64,000 nt of DNA from Polynucleobacter campilacus. Lineage in GTDB: Bacteria; Pseudomonadota; Gammaproteobacteria; Burkholderiales; Burkholderiaceae. The DNA is taken from positions 1-64,000 of the forward strand of contig NZ_NGUP01000004.1 of the NCBI RefSeq assembly GCF_002206625.1. Reading direction: 5' to 3'. Positions within the stretch are counted from its first letter, which is position 1; the number at the start of each line of letters is the position of its first letter. The notes under the pieces were generated by a model. That model saw nothing but the letters and a program-made list of their open reading frames with translations. It did not search any database and was not told the DNA's origin. Of this stretch, positions 27,506-37,446 are shown piece after piece. The position numbers and the translations under genes are program-made.

Positions 27506-28744
27506 ATGAGCAAAACACCCATCAGCCCTTCTTTAAAGGGGTCAACCAGACCTTTACCCCTTGCTGGTGTGCGGGTACTAGATGTTTGTCAAGTCATGGC
27601 TGGCCCCTACTGCTGCATGCTCTTAGCCGACTTAGGCGCCGATGTCATTAAGATTGAGCCGCCTGGAACTGGTGATCAGACCCGCGGGGCGATGGGTTTC
27701 AAGATGAAAGGTTCAGACAGCATGGGCTTTCTGAACATGAACCGCAATAAGCGCAGCCTGACTCTCAATCTCAAAACCGAGGCTGGCAAAAAAGTCTTTT
27801 TTGAATTGGTGAAGACAGCAGACATTTTGGTGGAAAACTATCGTCCTGGTGTCATGAAAAAGCTGGGAATTGATTACCCTTCACTTCAACCCATCAACCC
27901 TGGTTTAGTTTATGCCAGCATCTCTGGTTTTGGACAAACCGGCCCATGGGCAGATCGACCTGGTTTTGATTTGATGGCACAAGCCATGTCAGGTGTGATG
28001 AGTGTGACTGGTTATCCCGATGGCCCGCCAGTAAAAGCTGGCGTTCCGGTAGCTGATATTGGTTGCGCGCTCTTCGCGATCTACGGAATTTTATCTGCCT
28101 ACATTGGTAAAACCAAAACAGGTGAAGGTCAATTTATCGACGCCTCGCTATTTGACTCTGCTTTAGCATTTTCCATCTGGGATACCGCGCAATATTGGGG
28201 TACTGGGGTTGAGCCCTATAAGCTTGGAACTGCAAATCACATGAGCGCACCCTATCAGGCTATGAAAGCTGCTGATGGCTACTTTGTGATGGGCGCTACC
28301 AATCAAAAGCTGTGGAAATTACTCTGCGACAAAATTGGCCGTCCCGAGTTAATTGAAGACGCCCGTTTTAAAACCAACCCTTTGCGCTTAGCTAATCGTT
28401 TAGAGCTCGCAACTGAACTTGAAAAAACTTTCGTCACTAGAACGAGCCATGAATGGGTAGATGATTTATTAGCTTCAGGTATTCCGGCAGGACCAATTAA
28501 TACATACCCAGAAGCATTTGATAGTGAACATGGTCGTCATCGCAATATGCGCATGGACATTGATCATCCGATTGAAGGAACTGTTCCCAATATTGGTTTT
28601 GCAGTCAAGATGATGGGTACACCCCAGCAGGTGCGTATGCATCCTCCTTTGCTGGGCGAACACACAAGCGAAGTTCTTGCTGAGCTTGGAATCGCTGGTG
28701 ATGAACTGAAAGCACTCGAAGCTGGAGGCGCTTTTACGCCATAG
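27506..28744 (+). CDS. CaiB/BaiF family (class III) CoA-transferase
   Basis: A 412-residue family III CoA-transferase that moves CoA between carboxylic acids through aspartyl-CoA. The N-terminal VLDVCQVMAGPYCCMLLADLGADVIKIEPP, read as two motifs near residues 25-52, is typical. The catalytic Asp lies in AGVPVADIGCALFA (near residue 180). GQFIDASLFDSALAF follows. Length is normal. It is divergent from the Bug and crotonase genes across 77 bases, so the three probably form one organic-acid utilisation unit. The acid cannot be read from sequence. Confidence 0.92.
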   Translation: MSKTPISPSLKGSTRPLPLAGVRVLDVCQVMAGPYCCMLLADLGADVIKIEPPGTGDQTRGAMGFKMKGSDSMGFLNMNRNKRSLTLNLKTEAGKKVFFELVKTADILVENYRPGVMKKLGIDYPSLQPINPGLVYASISGFGQTGPWADRPGFDLMAQAMSGVMSVTGYPDGPPVKAGVPVADIGCALFAIYGILSAYIGKTKTGEGQFIDASLFDSALAFSIWDTAQYWGTGVEPYKLGTANHMSAPYQAMKAADGYFVMGATNQKLWKLLCDKIGRPELIEDARFKTNPLRLANRLELATELEKTFVTRTSHEWVDDLLASGIPAGPINTYPEAFDSEHGRHRNMRMDIDHPIEGTVPNIGFAVKMMGTPQQVRMHPPLLGEHTSEVLAELGIAGDELKALEAGGAFTP

Positions 28745-28774
28745 TCCAAGCTGATGAGTTAGGGCTTATGTTTG

Positions 28775-28864
28775 TGGCGGAAGAGGTGAGATTCGAACTC
28801 ACGGAGGACTTTCATCCTCGCCAGTTTTCAAGACTGGTGCATTCAACCGCTCTGCCACTCTTCC
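28775..28864 (-). tRNA. tRNA-Ser (anticodon UGA)
   Basis: A 90-base class II tRNA with encoded CCA. Acceptor GGAAGAG pairs with CTCTTCC, the anticodon stem-loop CAGTCTTGAAAACTG gives UGA, a long variable arm (CGAGGATGAAAGTCCTC) is typical of tRNA-Ser, and the T-arm is GTGAGTTCGAATCTCAC. A perfect TATAAT lies on the minus strand at 28884-28889, about 19 bases upstream and across the stop codon of the preceding oxidoreductase gene. Confidence 0.97.
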
Positions 28865-28884
28865 TTTGCGATTTCAGCCCTAGA

Positions 28885-30018
28885 TTATAAGGAATTTTTG
28901 ATTTTTCCCTCTAAATACCTAGCAATCGCAATACTGGAGGTTAATCCTGGGGACTCAAAGCCATATAAGTTGTAGAGTCCTTGCAGGCCATGGTCTTGGG
29001 GAGTATTGAAACAGAAGTCTTCTGCAGCGCTATTGGGTGGCACTATTTTGGCTCTTACGCCCGAATAATCTGGCTGTAAGGAGTTATCTTTGAGCTCTGG
29101 CCAATAGCGCCTTACGGCCTCATAGAAACCTTCCCCTCTTTTTGGGTCTACCGTGTAATCAATCTGCTCTTCATTGTCTATATCAAGCCACTCCACGTCG
29201 GGGCCAAACTTCGCTTGTCCACCCATATCTAAAGTGAGATGAACCCCAAGACCGCCTGGTTCTGGAATGGGATAAATCAAATGGGTAAATGGTGATTTAC
29301 CCGAGAGTGAAAAATAGTTCCCTTTTGCAAAGTAGGCTTTTGGTATTTGATCCTTCTCTATTCCTTCAATCTTTTGAGCCACCGCCGGTGCACTCATCCC
29401 GGCACAATTAATCAATAATTTCGTTTGTAATTTCATGCCATCAGGACCACCGATGCTTAATTCAAAACCACCCTCTGCTCCCTGTCCAATAGGCCTTGCA
29501 CTGATCAGAGGTGAATGGTAGGCAATCATGCCACCGGCATCTTCAAAGCCACCTAAAAGTGAAAGCATATAAGCATGGCTATCTATGATGCCTGTGCTTG
29601 CAGAAAGGATTGCTGCTGAACATTTTAATTTCGGTTCGAGTTGCTTTGCCTCTTCACCTGAAATCATCTTAATGTCAGGTACTCCATTGTTTTGGGCCTT
29701 GTAAAGAATCGCTTGCAAGTCATCAATCTGTGAGTCCTCTGCAACGATGAGCTTGCCATAAGGCCGAGTTCCTACTAGATGAGTACGACAATATTCATAT
29801 AGGAGTCGATTGCCTTCAACGCAAAGCTTTGCTTTGAGTGAGTCTTTTGGATAGTAGATGCCGGCATGAATCACTTCGCTATTACGAGCACTGCTAATGG
29901 TGCCAAAAGAGCCTTCTCTCTCAAGCAGAATGGTTTCACGGCCTTGGAGAGCCATTTCTCGAGCGACAGCCAGGCCAACCACCCCAGCGCCGATTACGAC
30001 ACAGTCAACTTGCTCCAT
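28885..30018 (-). CDS. FAD-dependent oxidoreductase (LhgO/DAO family)
   Basis: A 377-residue D-amino-acid-oxidase-fold flavoprotein. The FAD motif VVIGAGVVGLAVAREMALQG is at residues 6-25, with the acidic LLEREGSFG following. SARNSEVIHAGIYYPKDSLKAKLCVEG closely resembles L-2-hydroxyglutarate oxidase and related proteins, as does the C-terminal LQGLYNLYGFESPGLTSSIAIA. It may oxidise L-2-hydroxyglutarate or a similar hydroxy acid. It lacks the Cys cluster of true anaerobic G3P dehydrogenases. It is monocistronic on the minus strand, with tRNA-Ser just downstream. Confidence 0.85.
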   Translation of the reverse strand: MEQVDCVVIGAGVVGLAVAREMALQGRETILLEREGSFGTISSARNSEVIHAGIYYPKDSLKAKLCVEGNRLLYEYCRTHLVGTRPYGKLIVAEDSQIDDLQAILYKAQNNGVPDIKMISGEEAKQLEPKLKCSAAILSASTGIIDSHAYMLSLLGGFEDAGGMIAYHSPLISARPIGQGAEGGFELSIGGPDGMKLQTKLLINCAGMSAPAVAQKIEGIEKDQIPKAYFAKGNYFSLSGKSPFTHLIYPIPEPGGLGVHLTLDMGGQAKFGPDVEWLDIDNEEQIDYTVDPKRGEGFYEAVRRYWPELKDNSLQPDYSGVRAKIVPPNSAAEDFCFNTPQDHGLQGLYNLYGFESPGLTSSIAIARYLEGKIKNSL

Positions 30019-30118
30019 CTATTTGCCCATCTTTGCATTCATAACTAGGAATATACCGAATTCCTAGCAATTTCAGCGTTTTAGGAGATTTAGGGGTCCT
30101 TCTTGATAAAATCTAGAA

Positions 30119-31618
30119 ATGTCTTCTAGCACCATGCAAAACCCAGAAAATATCGCTGCCAGTACCCATATAGCTGTCGATGTGGTGCTCGATACTGCTT
30201 ACCAAAATATCAGTCCGGCACAGTGGGAAAAGCTGTTCTCCGTTGCTCGCAAATCTAAGCTAGAAGGTTTTATTGCCGATATGTTTGCCGGCAAACATAT
30301 CAATCTAAGCGAAGATCGCCCTGCCTTGCATTCTGCGCTGCGCAATCTTTCTAAATCACCTGTCATGCTCGATGGCAAAGATGTTATGCCAGCAGTTACC
30401 GAGGTATGGCATCGTATTGAAGCCCTCTGCAATAAATGGGTAGGCATTACGGATGTCATTCACATTGGTATTGGTGGCTCTGACTTTGGCCCCCGCTTGG
30501 CCATTGAAGCATTAGCCCATGTTCCCGGCATTGCGAGTCGTGGCATGCGCATGCACTTCTTGGCCAATATTGACACTGCCGAGCTAGCACGCATTCTGGA
30601 TCGCGCTCAGCCCAACAGCACCCGCGTCATCATTGTTTCAAAGTCATTTACCACTTTGGAAACCACCATGAATGCCAAGGCAGTAGTCAATTGGCTCAAA
30701 AATAGCGACTGTACCCATAGTCAAATTGCACATTCTTTATATGCTGTCACTGCCAATATTCCTGCTGCTAGAGAGTTTGGTATTGCGGAAGAAAATATTT
30801 ATCCATTTTGGGATTGGGTCGGTGGTCGTTATTCAGTTTGGTCTGCAGTTGGACTTCCTATTGCCTTGCAATATGGCTTCAAAAATTTTGAGCAATTTTT
30901 GGCTGGTGCTCATGCGATGGATTTGCATTTTAAGAATGCGCCCTTAGAGCAAAATCTGCCAGTCATTATGGCTTTAGCTTTATTGCACCAACAAGAAGCC
31001 ATGGGTATTAAAGCTTATGCAGCGATTCCGTATGCGGATGCCTTAGATTGGTTTCCCAAATGGTTACAACAACTCGATATGGAAAGTAATGGTAAGTCCG
31101 TTGATAGAGATGGCAAGCCAGTAAAGCACTCCTCACCAGTAGTCTTTGGTAGTGCAGGCAGCAATGCGCAGCACTCCTACTTCCAACTCCTTCACCAGGG
31201 TAGTGATGTTGTCCCTATTGATTTCATTGCAGTGCGCAAGCCAATGAGTGATCGACCAGAAGCTGTCGCACATCACCGCATCCTCTTATCTAACTGTTTA
31301 GCTCAAGCCCAAGCCTTAGCACACGGCAAAAAGGCTGAGAATCCAAATGATGTTTATCCAGGTAATCGCCCAAGCAACCTCATCCTTTTGCCAGAGCTCA
31401 ATGCTTTTTATCTAGGAGCTCTCTTGGCTCTTTATGAAAACCGTGCTGCTAGTCTAGGTGCACTTTGGAATATCAATAGCTTTGATCAACCTGGAGTGGA
31501 ATATGGCAAAGTGCTTGCGAAGCCGATTGAGAAAGCACTTCTAGGCGACTCACATGTAGAAGCCAATGACAATATTGATGCTGTTACCGCAGCGCGTATT
31601 AATTTATTAAATAGTTAG
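30119..31618 (+). CDS. pgi: Glucose-6-phosphate isomerase
   Basis: Interconverts glucose-6-phosphate and fructose-6-phosphate. Both family signatures are present: WVGGRYSVWSAVGLP (near residue 240) and GSAGSNAQHSYFQLLHQG (near 345, with the catalytic His). HIGIGGSDFGPRLA, SKSFTTLETTMNA and the C-terminal Lys helix also match. Length 499 is slightly short of the 545-550 of E. coli Pgi but usual for betaproteobacteria. ATG at 30119 is used; a second ATG lies five codons later. The phosphohexomutase gene follows after eight bases. Confidence 0.96.
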   Translation: MSSSTMQNPENIAASTHIAVDVVLDTAYQNISPAQWEKLFSVARKSKLEGFIADMFAGKHINLSEDRPALHSALRNLSKSPVMLDGKDVMPAVTEVWHRIEALCNKWVGITDVIHIGIGGSDFGPRLAIEALAHVPGIASRGMRMHFLANIDTAELARILDRAQPNSTRVIIVSKSFTTLETTMNAKAVVNWLKNSDCTHSQIAHSLYAVTANIPAAREFGIAEENIYPFWDWVGGRYSVWSAVGLPIALQYGFKNFEQFLAGAHAMDLHFKNAPLEQNLPVIMALALLHQQEAMGIKAYAAIPYADALDWFPKWLQQLDMESNGKSVDRDGKPVKHSSPVVFGSAGSNAQHSYFQLLHQGSDVVPIDFIAVRKPMSDRPEAVAHHRILLSNCLAQAQALAHGKKAENPNDVYPGNRPSNLILLPELNAFYLGALLALYENRAASLGALWNINSFDQPGVEYGKVLAKPIEKALLGDSHVEANDNIDAVTAARINLLNS

Positions 31619-31626
31619 GATTTACC

Positions 31627-33012
31627 GTGCAGCTATCCCCTTCCATTTTTAAAGCTTATGACATTCGCGGCATTATTGATGAAACCTTAGATCCATCCAT
31701 TGCAAAGCTTATTGGCCAGGCTTTTGGAACTGAGATGCGTGGGCTTGGTGAAACCGAGATTGTGATTGGTCGTGATGGGCGCTTATCTGGTCCCTCTTTA
31801 ATTGAGGCATTAACCGAAGGTTTGCTCTCTACCGGTATCAATGTCATTGACTTGGGCATGGTTGCCACACCGATGGTGTACTTTGGAGCTAACCAAGTAC
31901 TTGATGGTAAACAGCCTAAGTCGGGCATCATGATCACCGGTAGTCATAATCCACCAAACTACAACGGTTTCAAAATGGTTTTGGGTGGTGCCGCCATTTA
32001 CGGTGAGCAGATTCAGGCTTTGCGCAAAAGAATTGAAGCAAAGAAGTTTATTTCCGGCCAAGGTAGCCGCTCTACCTTTGATGTCTTCCCAATGTATTTA
32101 GAGCGCATCGTTGGCGATGTGAAGTTGGCTCGTCCTATGAAGATTGCAGTTGATTGTGGCAATGGTGTGGGTGGCGCATTTGCTGGCAAATTATTTAGAG
32201 CTTTGGGCTGTGAAGTCCAAGAACTCTTTTGTGAAGTTGATGGCCACTTCCCCAATCACCATCCCGATCCTGCACATATTGAGAACTTGCAAGATCTCAT
32301 TAAAAACTTACAAACTACCGATAACGAATTAGGTCTCGCCTTTGATGGTGATGCTGATCGTCTGGGCGTTGTGACTAAAGATGGACAAGTGATTTTCCCT
32401 GACCGTCAAATGATGCTCTTTGCTAAAGATGTGCTCTCTCGCAATCCTGGTGGCCAGATTATCTATGACGTCAAGTGCACCCGCAATCTAGCAACTTATG
32501 TGAAAGTGCATGGTGGTGAGCCTTTGATGTGGAAGACCGGTCACTCTTTAGTGAAAGCAAAACTCAAGGAAACCGGTGCACCACTAGCCGGTGAAATGTC
32601 CGGCCATATCTTCTTTAAAGACCGTTGGTTTGGGTTTGATGATGGCCTATACACCGGCGCACGTCTTTTGGAGATTCTTTCTAAAGAAAAAGACCCCAAC
32701 AAAACCCTCAATGATTTACCTAACGCCATCTGCACTCCAGAATTACAACTCGCTTGCGCTGAAGGTGAGCCTTTTACATTGCTTGAGACTATCAAAGCGA
32801 ATGCCAAGTTTCCTACCTCTGAGTCCATCAATACGATCGATGGCGTCCGCGTGGAATACGCCGATGGCTTTGGACTTGCCAGACCATCGAATACCACTCC
32901 AGTCGTGGTAATGCGCTTTGAGGCAGACAGTGAAGAGGCAATTGCCCGTATTCAGGCGGAGTTTAAGGCTGTTTTACTGGCAGCCAAGCCAGATGCGAAG
33001 TTGCCGTTTTAA
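31627..33012 (+). CDS. Phosphomannomutase/phosphoglucomutase
   Basis: A 461-residue alpha-D-phosphohexomutase of the AlgC type, making mannose-1-phosphate or glucose-1-phosphate for surface polysaccharide. The phosphoserine loop [15 protein letters not shown] is near residue 102, the Mg-binding DGDADRLGV near 241, sugar-binding GEMSGHIFF near 323, and the phosphate-binding [15 protein letters not shown] near 420. The start codon is GTG. Being coupled to pgi, it links fructose-6-phosphate metabolism to sugar-nucleotide supply. PMM and PGM activity are both likely. Confidence 0.94.
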   Translation: MQLSPSIFKAYDIRGIIDETLDPSIAKLIGQAFGTEMRGLGETEIVIGRDGRLSGPSLIEALTEGLLSTGINVIDLGMVATPMVYFGANQVLDGKQPKSGIMITGSHNPPNYNGFKMVLGGAAIYGEQIQALRKRIEAKKFISGQGSRSTFDVFPMYLERIVGDVKLARPMKIAVDCGNGVGGAFAGKLFRALGCEVQELFCEVDGHFPNHHPDPAHIENLQDLIKNLQTTDNELGLAFDGDADRLGVVTKDGQVIFPDRQMMLFAKDVLSRNPGGQIIYDVKCTRNLATYVKVHGGEPLMWKTGHSLVKAKLKETGAPLAGEMSGHIFFKDRWFGFDDGLYTGARLLEILSKEKDPNKTLNDLPNAICTPELQLACAEGEPFTLLETIKANAKFPTSESINTIDGVRVEYADGFGLARPSNTTPVVVMRFEADSEEAIARIQAEFKAVLLAAKPDAKLPF

Positions 33013-33050
33013 CTCTCTACATAAATACGAAGGTTCGATTAAGATTTCGT

Positions 33051-34178
33051 ATGAATTCACCCGTTAGCGCCCCAATTGCCTTTGATTACCCCCAGCAAGA
33101 TGCTGCAGGAGTCACCTGTACTGCCCAAGCATGGGCAAAGACGCCGCCCCATCTTCATGGTGCTGAAAAGGCATCTGTAATTGCTCGCATTAAACAATTA
33201 CTGATTGAAAAAGATGCTGCCTTGGTCGCTCACTATTATGTCGACGGTGACATTCAGGATCTGGCCATGGAAACCGGCGGTTTTGTTGCCGACTCTTTAG
33301 AGATGGCGCGTTTTGGTAAAAATCATCCCGCCAAGAATCTCATTGTTGCTGGCGTTCGCTTTATGGGCGAATCAGCTAAGATTCTCAGCCCTGAGAAACG
33401 CGTCTTTATGCCTGACTTAGAGGCCACCTGCTCATTAGATTTAGGGTGTGATGCAACTGATTTTGCTAAGTTCCGTTCTTTGCATCCTGATCGTGTTGTC
33501 GTGGTTTATGCCAACACCAGCGCTGCTGTAAAAGCACAAGCCGATTGGATGGTCACTAGCTCCTGTGCATTAGCGATCGTGCATCAACTCAAAATGGAAG
33601 GTAAAAAGATTTTGTGGGCGCCAGATCGTCACCTTGGTAGATATATTCAAGAGCAAACTGACGCTGATATGTTGTTATGGAATGGTGCATGCATTGTTCA
33701 CGATGAGTTTAAGGCTGCTGAGCTAGAGATTCTGAAGGCTGCCCATCCCAATGCCATGATTTTGGTTCACCCTGAATCTCCACAAGCTGTCGTTGATTTA
33801 GCCGATGTAGTTGGCTCTACTTCAGCCATGATCAAAGCAGTAGTCGACGGTAGTGCTACTGAATATATTGTTGCTACTGATAAAGGTATCTTGCATCGCA
33901 TGCGTCAGTTGGCTCCAAACAAGAAATTAATTGAAGCACCTACCGCTGGTAATAGCGCTACTTGTAAAAGCTGTGCCCACTGCCCTTGGATGGCCATGAA
34001 TGGTTTGCAAGGAATCTTGGATTGCCTGGAGAACGCCTCTGGCGAAATCTTCATTGAAGAGTCGGTGCGTGCTAAAGCATTGACCTGTATTGATCGTATG
34101 CTCGATTTCACTAAGAATCACCCTGACCTTCTAGCCAAAGCCCAGCATGGCTTTGTGAAGAATATTGGCGCTGCTTAA
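33051..34178 (+). CDS. nadA: Quinolinate synthase A
   Basis: [4Fe-4S] enzyme that condenses iminoaspartate with dihydroxyacetone phosphate to quinolinate. Cluster Cys candidates are in [11 protein letters not shown] (near 126), and in [14 protein letters not shown] (near 302-311). [27 protein letters not shown] and [22 protein letters not shown] are family blocks. Length 375 matches the long form of betaproteobacteria. nadC follows after three bases, and nadB, which supplies the substrate, is nearby on the other strand. Confidence 0.97.
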   Translation: MNSPVSAPIAFDYPQQDAAGVTCTAQAWAKTPPHLHGAEKASVIARIKQLLIEKDAALVAHYYVDGDIQDLAMETGGFVADSLEMARFGKNHPAKNLIVAGVRFMGESAKILSPEKRVFMPDLEATCSLDLGCDATDFAKFRSLHPDRVVVVYANTSAAVKAQADWMVTSSCALAIVHQLKMEGKKILWAPDRHLGRYIQEQTDADMLLWNGACIVHDEFKAAELEILKAAHPNAMILVHPESPQAVVDLADVVGSTSAMIKAVVDGSATEYIVATDKGILHRMRQLAPNKKLIEAPTAGNSATCKSCAHCPWMAMNGLQGILDCLENASGEIFIEESVRAKALTCIDRMLDFTKNHPDLLAKAQHGFVKNIGAA

Positions 34179-34181
34179 TTT

Positions 34182-35036
34182 ATGTTTGATTACAACGAAT
34201 CCCTAGAACAAGCTCGCCAACGCAATATTGCTGATGCACTAATGGAAGATATTGGTACTGGCGATTGGACTGCTAAGTTGGTACCCAGCAAAACTGTTCG
34301 GGCTCAACTCATCGTCCGCCAAGCGGCAGTTCTCTGTGGTGTGGATTGGTTTGAGGGCACCCTCAAGAAGCTCGATCCCAATGCCAAAGTGACCTGGTAT
34401 TACCGAGAAGGCAATCTCATGAAAGCCGATACTAAGGTTTGCGATATCGAAGCTGATTCTCAAGCCCTGCTCTCTGCTGAGCGTACTTGCATCAACTTTC
34501 TGCAGACACTTTCATGGACTGCCAGCATCACTCGCCAGCATGTTGAGGCTATAGCAGGCGTTAGCCCAAACCCTAAAGGCTGTGCAGTACTAGATACTCG
34601 CAAGACGATTCCAGGCTTACGCCAAGCCCAGAAATATGCAGTACGTGTTGGCAGCGGTCAAAACCAACGCCTTGCCCTTTGGCATGGCATCCTCATTAAA
34701 GAAAACCATATTGCTGCAGCTGGCAGTGTCACTGCAGCGCTCAAGAATGCTCAAGCACTTAATGCCGGCGTTGATATTCAGATTGAAGTGGAAAACTTTT
34801 CTGAATTAGAAGAAGCCCTCGCTGCAGGTGCTAAAAGTATTTTGATTGATAACTTCACCACTGATCAAATGAAGCAAGCGGTAGCCTTAACAGCAGGCCG
34901 TGCATTGCTAGAAGCTTCTGGTGGCATTAATCTAGATCAGATGCGCTCTATTGCTGCGACTGGTGTTGATCGCATCTCGCTTGGGAAGTTAACCAAGGAT
35001 GTTAGTGCAGTTGATTTTTCGATGCGCATTTTGTAA
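34182..35036 (+). CDS. nadC: Nicotinate-nucleotide pyrophosphorylase (QPRTase)
   Basis: Converts quinolinate and PRPP to nicotinate mononucleotide and CO2. ALMEDIGTGDWTAKL near residue 16, ERTCINFLQTLS near 102, the PRPP/quinolinate site LDTRKTIPGLRQAQKYAV near 137, KENHIAAAGS near 170, and ILIDNF and EASGGINLDQM near the end are diagnostic. Length 284 is normal. It is coupled to nadA and is followed by a terminator, so nadA-nadC end here. Confidence 0.97.
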   Translation: MFDYNESLEQARQRNIADALMEDIGTGDWTAKLVPSKTVRAQLIVRQAAVLCGVDWFEGTLKKLDPNAKVTWYYREGNLMKADTKVCDIEADSQALLSAERTCINFLQTLSWTASITRQHVEAIAGVSPNPKGCAVLDTRKTIPGLRQAQKYAVRVGSGQNQRLALWHGILIKENHIAAAGSVTAALKNAQALNAGVDIQIEVENFSELEEALAAGAKSILIDNFTTDQMKQAVALTAGRALLEASGGINLDQMRSIAATGVDRISLGKLTKDVSAVDFSMRIL

Positions 35037-35072
35037 TACCCCCCTTCGTTGGCGTTAGCTGACAAACTCTTC

Positions 35073-35105
35073 AAACCCCGCCGATATTCAGTGGGGTTTT
35101 TCATT
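35073..35105 (+). terminator. Rho-independent terminator after nadC
   Basis: AACCCCGC, a nine-base loop and GTGGGG are followed by TTTTTC on the plus strand. The stem is about six pairs and GC-rich. It separates nadAC from the brnTA module. Confidence 0.75.
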
Positions 35106-35161
35106 TCTAGACTAAAGCCCATACATTGCTTGGGTTAAGTCCTTTTTTCTCAATTTTTGTA

Positions 35162-35195
35162 TTGACATTAATTATTTATGTATATACATTAATAG
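35162..35195 (+). promoter_or_regulatory. brnTA promoter with operator palindrome
   Basis: A consensus -35 TTGACA (35162-35167) is followed at 17 bases by TACATT as a likely -10. Overlapping this -10 is a perfect 12-bp palindrome ATGTATATACAT (35178-35189). Toxin-antitoxin operons are usually autorepressed by the antitoxin, and BrnA has a DNA-binding fold, so this is a likely BrnA operator (inference). The brnT start lies 15 bases further on. Confidence 0.6.
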
Positions 35196-35204
35196 GGTAG
35201 ATAT

Positions 35205-35474
35205 TTGATTGAGTTTGATGATGTGAAGCGTGAAATCACCTTGTTCGTTCGAGGCTTAGATATGGCTAGAGCAAATGAGATATTTGAAGCGTCCCATATG
35301 GATCAAATTGACTATAGAAAAGATTATGGAGAACTAAGAATCAGAACATTTGGCTACCTAGATTCAAAACCAGTATTTATTGTTTGGACCTATAGGGGCT
35401 CTAATAGAAGAATCATTAGCATGAGGAGAGCAAATGAACGTGAAATCAAAAAATATGAAGGAAGAATGGGTTGA
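35205..35474 (+). CDS. brnT: BrnT family toxin (ribonuclease)
   Basis: An 89-residue RelE-fold toxin that cleaves mRNA and stops growth until neutralised by BrnA. The family pattern is clear: ITLFVRGLDMARANEIFEAS at the start, then DYGELRIRTFGYLDSKPVFIVWTYR, and RRIISMRRANEREIKKYE at the end (the catalytic-type Arg/Tyr residues are present). The first residues are degenerate against the usual FEWDPxK start. The start codon is TTG with a weak site. It overlaps brnA by 41 bases, the standard toxin-first order. Confidence 0.88.
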   Translation: MIEFDDVKREITLFVRGLDMARANEIFEASHMDQIDYRKDYGELRIRTFGYLDSKPVFIVWTYRGSNRRIISMRRANEREIKKYEGRMG

Positions 35475-35706
35475 TCCAGACGATGCACCAGAAGCAGATG
35501 AAGAATGGTTCAGAAATGCTCACGTCTATATTGGCGATACCCTTATTAAAAGAGGTGTTGGTCGTCCACCCATTAAGAACGCGAAAGAAATGCTCAGTCT
35601 TAGACTAGATTCTGATGTTCTGGAAAGATTACGTGCCAGTGGTAAGGGATGGCAAACACGTTTGAGCAAACATATCAAAGAGGCAGTTTTAAAAGGAGCT
35701 CTTTAA
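35434..35706 (+). CDS. brnA: BrnA family antitoxin
   Basis: A 90-residue antitoxin. The acidic N-terminal part (EEWVDPDDAPEADEEWFRNA) matches the toxin-binding region of BrnA, and the C-terminal part (VGRPPIKNAKEMLSLRLDSD then VLERLRASGKGWQTRLSKHI) is the ribbon-helix-helix-like DNA-binding dimer domain. It should neutralise BrnT and repress the operon at the upstream palindrome. It ends five bases before the convergent nadB stop, with no terminator visible between them. Confidence 0.88.
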   Translation: MNVKSKNMKEEWVDPDDAPEADEEWFRNAHVYIGDTLIKRGVGRPPIKNAKEMLSLRLDSDVLERLRASGKGWQTRLSKHIKEAVLKGAL

Positions 35707-35711
35707 GTTGA

Positions 35712-37367
35712 CTAAGTTTCTTTTTTACTTTCTGCACCCTCTGCTTGAGGGGTCAAGATAGTTGGGTACGAGACCGCCCAAGTACCAGGGTAATCGCGGC
35801 TGTAATGCAATCCCCTACTCTCTCTGCGCATGAGTGCTGATCTCACAATCAACTCGGCACACTCAAGTAAGTTGCGTAGTTCAATCAGATCTCGCGTCAC
35901 TTTAAAGTTCGCGTAATACTCTTGCACTTCGTATCTCAGGAGTTTGATACGATGTAATGCACGCTCTAGCCTTCGATTGGTTCTCACAATACCAACATAG
36001 TTCCACATCAAAGAACGCAATTCATCCCAGTTATGAGCAATCACTACCTGCTCATCAGCATCTTCCACCTGACTTTCATCCCAAAGTGGAAGATTTGGCA
36101 TCGCTGGTGTTTTAAGTCCAGAGATATCTTCTGCGGCGGCCTTACCAATGACCACACACTCCAACAATGAATTACTTGCTAGGCGATTAGCGCCATGCAA
36201 TCCAGTATAGGTAGCTTCTCCGACTGCATATAACCCTGGTAGATCGGTTCTGCCCTTGAGGTCAGTCACCACGCCACCACAGGCATAGTGAGCAGCAGGC
36301 ACTACGGGTATTGGCTCTTTAGTAATATCTAGACCAAGACTTAAGCAGCGCGCATAAATCATGGGGAAGTGTTCTTTGATGAAGACTTCCCCTAAATGGG
36401 TGGCATCAAGATGAACATAATCTAAACCGTGCTTTTTCATTTCAAAGTCGATTGCTCTTGCAACAATATCACGTGGCGCCAACTCCTTACGCTCGTCGTG
36501 CTCTGACATGAAAGGAGTACCATCTGGTAATTTTAAGAGTCCGCCCTCACCCCGCATAGCTTCAGTAATTAAGAAGGTGCGATCGTTAGGGTGATACAGA
36601 CAAGTCGGATGAAACTGAATAAATTCCATATTGCCGACACGGCAGCCTGCACGCCAAGCCATCGCAATACCATCTCCCGTAGCGGTATCAGGATTACTGG
36701 TGTAGCGATATACTTTTCCTAGGCCACCAGTAGCAAGGACCACTGACTTTGCCTGAATCGTTTCTACACGATTATTTTTAATATCCAAGGCATATACGCC
36801 GTAACAACGATTCGGTTTAGTGCGCTGTGTCTTAGCATCAAGATGACGATTGGTAATCAGATCAAGCGCAATCCAATGTTCTAAGATCTGAATATTTTTA
36901 TGGGCTCTTGCTTTATCTAAAAGAACTTCATGAATTGCCTTGCCTGTTGTATCTGCAGCATGTGCAATACGACGATGACTATGTCCACCTTCACGAGTTA
37001 AATGTAAACCCATCGGACCAGACTCGTCGGTTGTAAATGGCACCCCTTGCTCTACCAACCACTTAATTGCATCAGCGCTTTCTTCGGCAATATAGCGTGC
37101 GGTAGATTCGACTACGAGTCCTGCGCCTGCATCGATGGTGTCAGCAACATGAGAATCAACGCTGTCATGCTCCTTATCCACTACCCCTACGATGCCACCC
37201 TGTGCCCAGGCAGTAGCAGCATCACCTAGACCACGCTTAGCCATCAGAATCACTGGCTGGGTCTCAGCCATATGCAAGGCAACAGTTAAGCCCGCAAGGC
37301 CTGCACCAATGATCAGAACGGGTAACTCAGCTTGGACTTGTGAGGAGGATGGTTTTGAACTGGCCAT
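35712..37367 (-). CDS. nadB: L-aspartate oxidase
   Basis: FAD enzyme that oxidises L-aspartate to iminoaspartate for NadA. The FAD motif LIIGAGLAGLTVALHMAE is near residue 18; SHRRIAHAADTTGKAIHE near 131, and the active-site HFHPTCLYHP-type stretch QFHPTCLYHPNDRTFLITEAMRGEGG (in two parts, near 245-270). HYACGGVVTDLKGRTDLPGLYAVGE near 355 and a C-terminal helical domain follow. Length 551 is normal. It converges on brnA and completes the three-gene de novo NAD pathway in this window. Confidence 0.97.
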   Translation of the reverse strand: MASSKPSSSQVQAELPVLIIGAGLAGLTVALHMAETQPVILMAKRGLGDAATAWAQGGIVGVVDKEHDSVDSHVADTIDAGAGLVVESTARYIAEESADAIKWLVEQGVPFTTDESGPMGLHLTREGGHSHRRIAHAADTTGKAIHEVLLDKARAHKNIQILEHWIALDLITNRHLDAKTQRTKPNRCYGVYALDIKNNRVETIQAKSVVLATGGLGKVYRYTSNPDTATGDGIAMAWRAGCRVGNMEFIQFHPTCLYHPNDRTFLITEAMRGEGGLLKLPDGTPFMSEHDERKELAPRDIVARAIDFEMKKHGLDYVHLDATHLGEVFIKEHFPMIYARCLSLGLDITKEPIPVVPAAHYACGGVVTDLKGRTDLPGLYAVGEATYTGLHGANRLASNSLLECVVIGKAAAEDISGLKTPAMPNLPLWDESQVEDADEQVVIAHNWDELRSLMWNYVGIVRTNRRLERALHRIKLLRYEVQEYYANFKVTRDLIELRNLLECAELIVRSALMRRESRGLHYSRDYPGTWAVSYPTILTPQAEGAESKKET

Positions 37368-37388
37368 GGATCATTCTACTGGGCAAAT

Positions 37389-37420
37389 ACAAAAAGGCTC
37401 CAACAGTGAAGCCTTTTTGG
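37389..37420 (-). terminator. Terminator after formate dehydrogenase operon
   Basis: AAAAAGGCT, ten bases, AGCCTTTTT: the stem has GC core GGCT and flanking A/T runs on both sides, so it can work on either strand. On the minus strand it lies 27 bases after the alpha subunit stop. Confidence 0.75.
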
Positions 37421-37446
37421 GTTTTAGCGCATGTTAAAGCAAATGC

